Of a DNA stretch of 12,189 bases, positions 7,510-12,189 are shown in pieces. Made by a program: the position numbers and the translations under genes. This stretch comes from JBBSTY01 sp038235385 (GTDB taxonomy: Bacteria > Actinomycetota > Acidimicrobiia > Acidimicrobiales > Acidimicrobilacustridaceae): the NCBI GenBank assembly GCA_038235385.1, contig JBBSTY010000128.1:1-12189 (forward strand), in the 5' to 3' direction. The notes under the pieces are model-generated. The model had not been told where the DNA came from and did no database searches. It saw nothing but the letters and a program-made list of their open reading frames with translations. The stretch's first letter is position 1, and the number at the start of each line of letters is the position of its first letter.

Positions 7510-7526
7510 GGTGACAATCTGTCACC
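7510..7526. promoter_or_regulatory. Palindromic operator 1 upstream of the oxidase gene
   Basis: GGTGACA-ATC-TGTCACC is a perfect 7-bp inverted repeat with a 3-nt spacer (17 bp), the usual form of a TetR-family operator. It lies 17 bp upstream of the oxidase start, next to the ribosome binding site. It covers a possible minus-strand -10 element (CAGATT, complement of 7516-7521), so binding there would be expected to repress. Confidence 0.7.
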
Positions 7527-7543
7527 GGTGAGAGGATCTCACC
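7527..7543. promoter_or_regulatory. Palindromic operator 2 upstream of the oxidase gene
   Basis: GGTGAGA-GGA-TCTCACC is a second perfect 17-bp inverted repeat directly abutting the first. The two share the pattern GGTGASANNNTSTCACC, with centres 17 bp apart. The differing inner base pair (C/G against G/C) keeps the symmetry of each site, which suggests that the symmetry itself is under selection. Confidence 0.7.
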
Positions 7544-7642
7544 GCCGTCCGGGGAAGGCAAGCATCTCGACGTGCGACACGGTGTGGCGCGGCGGCGCCT
7601 GGGTTCTGCCGGGCCACTCGCCGACCGTTCCCTGTCCTGTCG

Positions 7643-7666
7643 CCTCGCCGCCTCGCCGCCTCGCCG
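7643..7666. repeat. Three tandem copies of an octamer
   Basis: CCTCGCCG occurs three times in perfect tandem at 7643-7650, 7651-7658 and 7659-7666. It sits just before the longer hexamer/heptamer repeat. Confidence 0.85.
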
Positions 7667-7676
7667 CCGGTCGTCT

Positions 7677-7790
7677 GTCGCCGGTCGCCGGTCGCCGGTC
7701 GCGGGTCGCGGTTGCGGGTCGCGGTTGCGGGTCGCGGTCGCGGGTTGCGGGTCGCGGTCGCGGGTCGCGGGTCACGGTCGCGGGTCGCGG
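7677..7790. repeat. Tandem repeat of 17 hexamer/heptamer units
   Basis: The stretch can be cut exactly into 17 units: 12 heptamers (mostly GTCGCGG, the first three GTCGCCG, with single variants GTTGCGG and GTCACGG) and 5 hexamers (TCGCGG or TTGCGG). In the second half heptamers and hexamers often alternate, giving a 13-bp higher-order period. This is a minisatellite-like array in non-coding DNA, expanded probably by slippage. Confidence 0.9.
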
Positions 7791-7861
7791 TCCGAGCTTG
7801 TCTGAGTCGTGCTTGTTGCCCGGTGCCCGTGCCATCGGCGGTTGGCGGCGGAGCGAGGTGG

Positions 7862-7867
7862 CACACT
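7862..7867 (+). promoter_or_regulatory. Possible -10 element of the TetR gene
   Basis: CACACT lies 7 nt before the ATG at 7875 and 4 nt before an in-frame GTG at 7872. This fits a leaderless transcript, common in actinobacteria. The match to the TANNNT consensus is imperfect, and no copy of the oxidase-side palindrome is present here. Confidence 0.25.
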
Positions 7868-7874
7868 CGTGGTG

Positions 7875-8510
7875 ATGTCGTCGACGCCGCGAGGATCCGA
7901 GTTCGACACGCCCGCTCGCTCGTTGTCCGACGGCCGCCGCGACGAGCTGCTCGATGCTGCGGCGCACCTGCTCGACGTGGGTGGGCTCGGCGCCGTCACC
8001 ATGGATGCGGTGGCCACCGAGGCGGGCGTGAGCCGTCCGCTCGTGTACAAGCACTTCGCCAACCGGGGGGCGCTCGTCGCAGATCTGTGGCGGCGTGAGA
8101 CGGCGTACATGGAAGACGAGGTGGCTGGCGCGCTGCTGGCGCTCGGTGAGGGCGACTTCGAGGCGGTCGTGCGGACGTCGGTCGAGACCATCATCGAGGT
8201 GCTCCGACGTCGGGGGCGCGCCTTCGCCCCGCTCATCCGGAGGGAGGTGTTCGAACCGAGCGTCCGGGCCGAGCAGCGGGAGCGCCATCGGCGGACCCGT
8301 GCCTGGTACACCGACCGGGTGATCGCCGAGTTCGGGATCGACAAGGCCGACGCCGAAGTGGCCATCTCGGTCTACTTCGCCGGGCTCGACTCGGTGCTCG
8401 CCGGTTGGCAGTCCCTCGACGATCGGCCCGATCGCCATCGAATCGTCGACGTGTACGTCGATCTCGTCATGGGCGGACTGCGGTCGATCCAGGGCGCGCC
8501 GCGGCGCTGA
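7875..8510 (+). CDS. TetR/AcrR family transcriptional regulator
   Basis: This 211-residue protein has the standard layout: an N-terminal DNA-binding domain and a helical ligand-binding domain of about 140 residues. The first helix is RRDELLDAAAHLLDVGGLGA (residues 21-40). The helix-turn-helix VTMDAVATEAGVSRPLVYKHFANRGALVADL (41-71) carries the family signature of a recognition helix followed by YKHF. The C-terminal domain has no recognisable ligand motif. It is divergent from the diiron oxidase gene and is the best candidate to bind the twin palindromes in front of it. The start is ATG 7875 or the adjacent GTG 7872. An upstream start at 7809 would add residues unrelated to the family. Shine-Dalgarno support is weak (GAGG 16 nt upstream). 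Confidence 0.9.
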   Translation: MSSTPRGSEFDTPARSLSDGRRDELLDAAAHLLDVGGLGAVTMDAVATEAGVSRPLVYKHFANRGALVADLWRRETAYMEDEVAGALLALGEGDFEAVVRTSVETIIEVLRRRGRAFAPLIRREVFEPSVRAEQRERHRRTRAWYTDRVIAEFGIDKADAEVAISVYFAGLDSVLAGWQSLDDRPDRHRIVDVYVDLVMGGLRSIQGAPRR

Positions 8511-8677
8511 GCCGCCCGACGACGCCCTCACCGGAACCGTATTGCGGACACCTATCGACCAGCGTCGGCCGTCCGCGATGAGCGGCCGGACGACCCGTGG
8601 TCGCCGGCGCCCCGATGGCGGCGGTCCCCGCGCTCGCGGGTGGTCGACCGATTGGATTCGAGCGTCGGCCCTCGCGC

Positions 8678-8683
8678 TAGAGT
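8678..8683 (+). promoter_or_regulatory. Possible -10 element of the tRNA-Leu gene
   Basis: TAGAGT fits the TANNNT pattern and lies 32 nt upstream of the mature tRNA 5' end. TTGGAT (8652-8657) is a possible -35, but its 20-nt spacing is long. The rest of the 205-bp gap after the TetR gene holds only a short GC-rich inverted repeat (CCCGCG-CT-CGCGGG, 8627-8640), too tight to be a convincing terminator. Confidence 0.35.
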
Positions 8684-8715
8684 GACGGGCCGCACCGGGG
8701 AGACCCGGAGGCCAC

Positions 8716-8799
8716 GTCGGAGTGGCGGAATTGGCAGACGCGCTAGCTTGAGGGGCTAGTGCCCGAAAGGGCGTGGGGGTTCAAGTCCCCCCTCCGACA
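8716..8799 (+). tRNA. tRNA-Leu (anticodon GAG)
   Basis: An 84-nt class II tRNA. The acceptor stem is GTCGGAG (8716-8722) paired with CTCCGAC (8792-8798), with A8799 as discriminator and no encoded CCA. The D-arm contains GCGGAATTGGCAGACGC. The anticodon stem CTAGC/GCTAG encloses the loop TTGAGGG with anticodon GAG, reading CUC and CUU. A long variable arm (GCCC-GAAA-GGGC) marks it as class II. The T-arm is GGGGG-TTCAAGT-CCCCC. The DNA composition changes soon after its 3' end, making it a candidate integration site. Confidence 0.96.
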
Positions 8800-8803
8800 C
8801 GAT

Positions 8804-8839
8804 CTGACCAGCACGAAAGTGCTGGTCAGCGTATGTTTT
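8804..8839 (+). terminator. Intrinsic terminator after tRNA-Leu
   Basis: CTGACCAGCAC (8804-8814) and GTGCTGGTCAG (8819-8829) form a perfect 11-bp stem closed by a GAAA tetraloop, with a short T-run (TTTT, 8836-8839) shortly after. It begins 5 nt after the tRNA discriminator base and should terminate the tRNA transcript and insulate the gene downstream. Confidence 0.85.
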
Positions 8840-8912
8840 GGGCGGCGGTCGATCGGGCCGGAATCGCTGTTTGTCCGCGATTTGTCATCAGTTCGCGATC
8901 GTAAGCGTGGGC

Positions 8913-8918
8913 TACTGT
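8913..8918 (+). promoter_or_regulatory. Putative -10 element for leaderless AIPR transcript
   Basis: TACTGT matches the TANNNT -10 pattern, and its last base is 7 nt before the A of the ATG at 8925. No Shine-Dalgarno sequence precedes that ATG. The combination fits a leaderless mRNA starting at or next to the start codon. No good -35 is visible. Confidence 0.4.
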
Positions 8919-8924
8919 CGGGCG

Positions 8925-10637
8925 ATGTCCGGGGATGGAAGTTCTACCGACAGTTCAGGCGACGCCGAGTATGAGCTCATCGAGGCTGAAGTCGCCTTGT
9001 TCCATGTGGGCAACCGGACCCGGTCGACGGCACTGCTCGCGTGGTTTCTCGAGGCGGTCTGGCGCCTTGACCCCGAGGAGGCGTCGGATGCCATCTGTGA
9101 TGGCGGAGGCGACAAGGGCATCGACGCGATTCACGTCGACGACGACGTCAAGGAGATCACGGTCTTCCAGGCGAAGCATCGAACGGCGTCACATCTCACT
9201 CAGGGGGATAACGACCTAAAGAATCTGGTTGGGACCGTCACCTACCTCGATGGTCCGGAGGGGATCGACGCTCTGCTGGCCTCCGCACCGAACGATGAGC
9301 TCAGGCGGCTCGTAGCCAGGCTGGACCTGCGGGCGAAGCTCGAGGCGGGCGACTACGGCGTGCGGCTCGTGTTCGTGACAAACGGGGTGCTTGACCCGGC
9401 GGGTCGGGACTACTTGGCGACGCGCCAGGATCACACTCCCGTCCTCGACATGTGGTCGCGAGAGCGCCTCGCGGGCATAGCGGCACGAACGGCCACACTG
9501 CGCGTCGGATCCAATGCGATCGCTCTCGAGGCGGCCTCCCCGCCGATCGTCGTGGACCTGTCGAACAACGTTCGGATGGCCGTTGGGCTTATCGCTGCGC
9601 CTGATCTTGTTCGGCTTCCTGGTATCGAGGACCTTTCAATCTTCCAGTTGAACGTGCGCCTTGGACTCGGCAGAACGCGGATCAATAAGGAGCTCGCCCG
9701 GACGATCCAGGACCCTGCCGAGCATGATCTCTTCTGCACGTACCACAACGGCATGACGCTGTTGACGCGTAGCTTCAAGGTCGACGGGACGGATGTGACG
9801 CTCGAAGGCGTCAGTGTGGTCAACGGATGCCAGTCGATGCTCGCCTTGTTCGCGAACAGGTCGAGTCTCACCCCGGACCTCAAGATCCTCGTACGGATCG
9901 TGGAGCTTGGTTCACAGGGGGAGCTTGTCGACCGAATCACCTACCGGACAAACAATCAGAACCCCGTAAACATCCGGGATCAACGTTCGACGGACAAGGT
10001 CCAGCGCGATCTCCAAGCGCAGGTCGCGGATCTCTACGGGACCGAACTCGCCCTCGGTATCCGAAATGGCGAGCCGCACTCGGTCGAGGTTCTCGAGAAT
10101 TCGCTGCTAGCCCAGTTGGTGATGGCGACGTACCTCGGCGAACCGTGGAACGCGGTCCGGAAGGTTCGGCTCTTTGATCAGGAGTATCACCGCATCTTTA
10201 GCCGGCGGATGGATGGGCACAAGGTGTTTCTCCTCCATCTCTTCGACCAGGTGTTGGCCTCGCATCGCGGCGACTTGGCACCGGAACTTGTGGCGGCCTT
10301 CTCCTCTGTCCGTTTCACGCTCGCACATCTGATGTACCAGCTCGTGGGACTCACCTCCGAGGGAGACGCCTTCCTGGATTCTCCCGGCCCGCTCCTCGCC
10401 TCGAAGCGAACGGAGGTCTTGAGCATTCTGGACGAGATGGCCACCGAGGCCGTTGAGTCGACCAACTATTTCATCGAGTCGAAGGAGACCGAAGCGCAGG
10501 AGCTCGGCGAGTCCTTCGATCCCAAGGTCGTGTTCAAGAGCCGAGCCGGTGTTACGAGCCTCGAACGCGACGCTGTGGGGCATTCGAAGCGCATGGTGCG
10601 TAGGGACGACGAGTACGGTTTCCGACTCGCCGAGTGA
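8925..10637 (+). CDS. AIPR family protein with N-terminal PD-(D/E)XK-like nuclease motif
   Basis: This 570-residue protein matches the AIPR family, named after abortive-infection phage-resistance proteins. The N-terminal part (about 35-160) contains LLAWFLEAV, then DGGGDKGIDAIHVD (59-72) and VFQAKH (80-85). This D...(Q/E)xK arrangement is typical of restriction-endonuclease-like folds, with Asp67 and Lys84 as likely catalytic residues. The AIPR core follows: QLNVRLGLGRTRINKELART (241-260), FCTYHNGMTLL (270-280), VSVVNGCQSMLALF (296-309) and ITYRTNNQNPVNIRD (338-352). The C-terminal 200 residues are helical and not recognised. ATG 8925 is chosen because the frame's earlier TTG (8838) overlaps the tRNA terminator. 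Composition is less GC-rich than the host genes. Expected role is nucleic-acid cleavage or abortive response to phage; the trigger is unknown. Confidence 0.88.
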   Translation: MSGDGSSTDSSGDAEYELIEAEVALFHVGNRTRSTALLAWFLEAVWRLDPEEASDAICDGGGDKGIDAIHVDDDVKEITVFQAKHRTASHLTQGDNDLKNLVGTVTYLDGPEGIDALLASAPNDELRRLVARLDLRAKLEAGDYGVRLVFVTNGVLDPAGRDYLATRQDHTPVLDMWSRERLAGIAARTATLRVGSNAIALEAASPPIVVDLSNNVRMAVGLIAAPDLVRLPGIEDLSIFQLNVRLGLGRTRINKELARTIQDPAEHDLFCTYHNGMTLLTRSFKVDGTDVTLEGVSVVNGCQSMLALFANRSSLTPDLKILVRIVELGSQGELVDRITYRTNNQNPVNIRDQRSTDKVQRDLQAQVADLYGTELALGIRNGEPHSVEVLENSLLAQLVMATYLGEPWNAVRKVRLFDQEYHRIFSRRMDGHKVFLLHLFDQVLASHRGDLAPELVAAFSSVRFTLAHLMYQLVGLTSEGDAFLDSPGPLLASKRTEVLSILDEMATEAVESTNYFIESKETEAQELGESFDPKVVFKSRAGVTSLERDAVGHSKRMVRRDDEYGFRLAE

Positions 10638-10795
10638 GCGTGCGGGGTTGGGCGGGAGAGGATCGTCGTGCAAGTTGAGGGAACCATGCTGCCCGGCTCG
10701 GTTTCATTGCGCTTTCCTGGGTATTGAGTGCGGGTGCGTGTAAGCGAGCGGGGACGTGCGCCAGCGAAATCCCCGAATGAGAGGCGTCGACGTCG

Positions 10796-11296
10796 ATGGA
10801 TAATCACGACTTCTATATGCAGGACTTCGGCGAAGAAGCCGAACAACTTGCCTTCGCTTTCGTTGAATTCTGGCAAGCCTACGCGAGGCTCTTACAGGCC
10901 AGCGGTATGGCAATCACTGCGTATTTTGGGGTCGCTGAGGATCGACGGCAGGTCTTCAATGAGGCCATGCTTGAACCGTCCTCTCTGTCGACACTCGCAT
11001 CGGTTCTTCGGACGGCAATGGCTCATCTCGAGCTTGAGGGCTCGCGCGAGCTACCCAAGAAGCTGCAGGAGATCGCTGCTCGCCGGAACCGGTTTGCCCA
11101 CGACGCGCTCACCTTTGACCTCGACGGCACCTGGCCTGAACTCCGGACGAGGGCGGCGTTCAAGGCAACGGACTCCAAGGCGGTCACCGCGAGCGAGCTT
11201 CGCTCGGTCGCGGCTACGTGCACCGAGCTGGAGGATCGCCTGCTCGGCCTCTTGCCGGCTCTTGAGGTGAAGAAGCCGGACTCAAGCGCTTCCTGA
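10796..11296 (+). CDS. Small HEPN-like protein, candidate RNase
   Basis: This 166-residue, helical protein has no assigned function that I recognise. Its clearest motif is ARRNRFAHDAL (95-105), in which Arg97, Asn98 and His102 match the RX4-6H signature (RNxxxH) of HEPN domains. Many HEPN domains are metal-independent RNases in toxin and anti-phage systems. Helices rich in Leu/Ala precede it (17-43, 63-80) and a final helix follows (about 132-155), as expected for a HEPN bundle. ATG 10796 has GAGAGG about 11 nt upstream. It lies 158 bp after the AIPR gene on the same strand, and its last 15 bp overlap the end of the convergent recombinase gene. Local GC content is the lowest I counted in the window. 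No adjacent antitoxin-like nucleotidyltransferase is seen. It could also be a non-catalytic HEPN sensor domain. Confidence 0.65.
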   Translation: MDNHDFYMQDFGEEAEQLAFAFVEFWQAYARLLQASGMAITAYFGVAEDRRQVFNEAMLEPSSLSTLASVLRTAMAHLELEGSRELPKKLQEIAARRNRFAHDALTFDLDGTWPELRTRAAFKATDSKAVTASELRSVAATCTELEDRLLGLLPALEVKKPDSSAS

Positions 11297-12189
11297 CCCG
11301 CTCCCGAAGATCCGCTTCGCCACGCGCTCGGCGGCGTCGGACTGCATCGGCGGGGTGACGTGGGTGTAGATCTCCCGGGTGATGTGGGTGCTGCTGTGGT
11401 TGAGGCGCTCGCTGACGATGTGGATGTCGATCCCCTCGGCGAGGGCGAGGGTCGCCCAGGTGTGGCGGAGGCCGTGCAGCGTCAGCTCCTTGACCTTGCG
11501 GTCGGGGTCGGTGCGGTTGAGCGCCGCCTGCTTGCGCTCGAACTCTCGGCTGAACCGTTCGGGGTGGTAGACGGTGCCGTCGGCCTTGCAGAACGCGTAG
11601 CCGTCGTCGTGGTAGCCGGCGCCGAGGAGGAGCTTCTCCTCGTTCTGGCGGGCCCGCCACCGGCGGATCACCTCGACGGTGCCGGTGTCGAGGCGGATGA
11701 GGTGGCCTCGCTTGGTCTTCGGTAGCTCCTTGATCCGGATCTGGTGATCGACGAGCGTCACCTGCCGCGAGATGACGGCGGTGGCCTCGTCGAGGTCGAT
11801 GTCCTCCCACTTGAGGCCGAGCGTCTCGCCTCGACGGCATCCGCTGGTGGCGAGGAACACCCAGGGCGGGAGGTAGCGGCTGTCGGCGACGAAGGCGAGG
11901 AAGCGGCGCAGGTCGTCGGCGTTCCAGGCGTCGGGTCGGCCCTGGCGGGTGGAGCCGGCCGACGGCGGGTTCGCTGCGTCCGCGACGTTGCGGGCGACGC
12001 GGTTCCAGCGCATGGCGTCCTTCAGTGCGGCGTGGACGATCGTGTGGACGTACTGGACCGTTCTCGGACTCAGCCCCGGTGAGGGCGTCGACCGCTTCGG
12101 CGGGTTCTGCTGGCGCCGGTGAAGGGCGGCGACCGCGTTCTTGGTGATCCCCGCTTCGGCGGGGATCTGCTCGGCGACGGCGTCGGCGA
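11282..12189 (-). CDS. Tyrosine recombinase/integrase, 5' end beyond window
   Basis: A phage-type site-specific recombinase, partial at its N-terminus: the frame stays open from the stop at 11282 to the right edge (about 302 codons). The SAM-like core-binding domain is visible upstream of the internal ATG at 12013 (GLSPRTVQYVHTIVHAALKDA). The catalytic domain carries every expected residue. Counting from that internal Met: Arg60 (SGCRRGETLGLKW), the beta-hairpin lysine near 101 (PKTKRG), His180 and Arg183 (LTLHGLRHTWATLAL), His206 (LNHSSTH) and the nucleophile Tyr216 (REIYTHV). The tail is a short Gly-Ser run (GSGSGSA). The internal ATG is not the true start because homologous sequence continues upstream of it. 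It probably integrated this island at the tRNA-Leu gene. It points towards the tRNA and overlaps the HEPN-like gene tail to tail by 15 bp. Confidence 0.92.
   Translation of the reverse strand, partial: ADAVAEQIPAEAGITKNAVAALHRRQQNPPKRSTPSPGLSPRTVQYVHTIVHAALKDAMRWNRVARNVADAANPPSAGSTRQGRPDAWNADDLRRFLAFVADSRYLPPWVFLATSGCRRGETLGLKWEDIDLDEATAVISRQVTLVDHQIRIKELPKTKRGHLIRLDTGTVEVIRRWRARQNEEKLLLGAGYHDDGYAFCKADGTVYHPERFSREFERKQAALNRTDPDRKVKELTLHGLRHTWATLALAEGIDIHIVSERLNHSSTHITREIYTHVTPPMQSDAAERVAKRIFGSGSGSA

Larger units (their letters stand above)
7494..7874. other. Divergent intergenic region between the oxidase and TetR genes
   Basis: This 381-bp stretch has no credible gene. From left to right it holds the oxidase ribosome binding site, the twin palindromes (7510-7543), about 100 bp of unremarkable sequence, three copies of an octamer (7643-7666), a 17-unit hexamer/heptamer repeat (7677-7790), and the short TetR promoter area. 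Reading frames across the repeat give only low-complexity Arg/Pro/Ala/Thr or Arg/Gly/Val/Ser polypeptides. Confidence 0.8.
8800..12189. mobile_element. Left part of a putative integrated island at tRNA-Leu
   Basis: Immediately after a tRNA gene, a classic target for tyrosine recombinases, come an AIPR-family gene, a HEPN-like gene and a tyrosine recombinase gene. The first two are clearly less GC-rich than the chromosome around them. Hand counts give 53% at 9181-9240 and 47% at 10801-10860, against 68% at 5101-5160. The recombinase is again GC-rich (73% at 11821-11880), so the island is mosaic. No second copy of the tRNA 3' end is visible, so the right boundary lies beyond the window and the left boundary is only approximate. 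Confidence 0.6.

Noticed and set aside
6336..7514. A 392-codon open frame on the plus strand.
   Set aside because: It is the antisense shadow of the diiron oxidase gene, whose metal-ligand motifs and ribosome binding site are clear.
7677..7790. A possible CRISPR array.
   Set aside because: Units are 6-7 bp with no spacers, so it is a simple tandem repeat.
7522..7866. A minus-strand frame with a repetitive Arg-Pro-Ala-Thr product, and plus-strand frames rich in Arg-Gly-Val-Ser.
   Set aside because: They only translate the hexamer/heptamer array. Mixed 6- and 7-bp units would shift any frame, and there is no start signal.
8838..8924. An earlier TTG start for the AIPR gene.
   Set aside because: It overlaps the T-run of the tRNA terminator and adds 29 residues unrelated to the family; the ATG at 8925 fits a leaderless start.
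10638..10795. A small gene between the AIPR and HEPN-like genes.
   Set aside because: Only a 13-codon ATG frame near 10687 is visible, with no ribosome binding site or recognisable product; I see nothing supportable in this gap.

Overview
The window is GC-rich chromosomal DNA that reads as an actinobacterium (Actinomycetota), possibly of the Acidimicrobiia type. That placement is an inference. It rests on the rapZ / gap-pgk-tpiA / secG gene order, the mycobacterial-type SecG sequence, the arginine in the RapZ P-loop, frequent GTG starts, and a tRNA gene without an encoded CCA end. No ribosomal RNA or other strong taxonomic marker is present.

Left part (7-6212, all + strand): a housekeeping cluster. 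It begins with rapZ (nucleotide-binding regulator), then the lower-glycolysis genes gap, pgk and tpiA. These are followed by secG (translocon subunit) and a large lipoprotein that is probably a family-5 solute-binding protein for peptides. gap and pgk are 13 nt apart and tpiA follows 93 nt later, so they are likely one transcript. secG appears to have its own promoter. Two sequence oddities lie here. The last ~20 codons of pgk carry a cluster of changes that look like T-to-G and A-to-C substitutions of a normal C-terminus. The 3' end of the binding-protein gene is followed by a decayed tandem copy of itself.

Middle part (6384-8510): a divergent gene pair. On the minus strand is a ferritin-like diiron oxidase with the full E / ExxH / E / ExxH ligand set. 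On the plus strand is a TetR-family regulator. Their 381-bp shared intergenic region holds two back-to-back 17-bp perfect palindromes directly upstream of the oxidase start, which are strong candidates for the TetR operator. It also holds a 17-unit hexamer/heptamer tandem repeat.

Right part (8716-12189): a tRNA-Leu(GAG) gene with a strong hairpin terminator, followed by what looks like the left end of an integrated island. The island carries an AIPR-family protein with an N-terminal PD-(D/E)XK-like nuclease motif, a small protein with a HEPN-type RNxxxH motif, and, convergent with the latter, a tyrosine recombinase that runs off the right edge. The AIPR and HEPN-like genes are clearly less GC-rich than the rest of the window (about 47-53% in hand-counted stretches, against about 68-73% elsewhere). 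The most interesting candidate system is this AIPR plus HEPN pair, a possible two-gene anti-phage or abortive-infection module. The paired function is inferred from family knowledge and location only.
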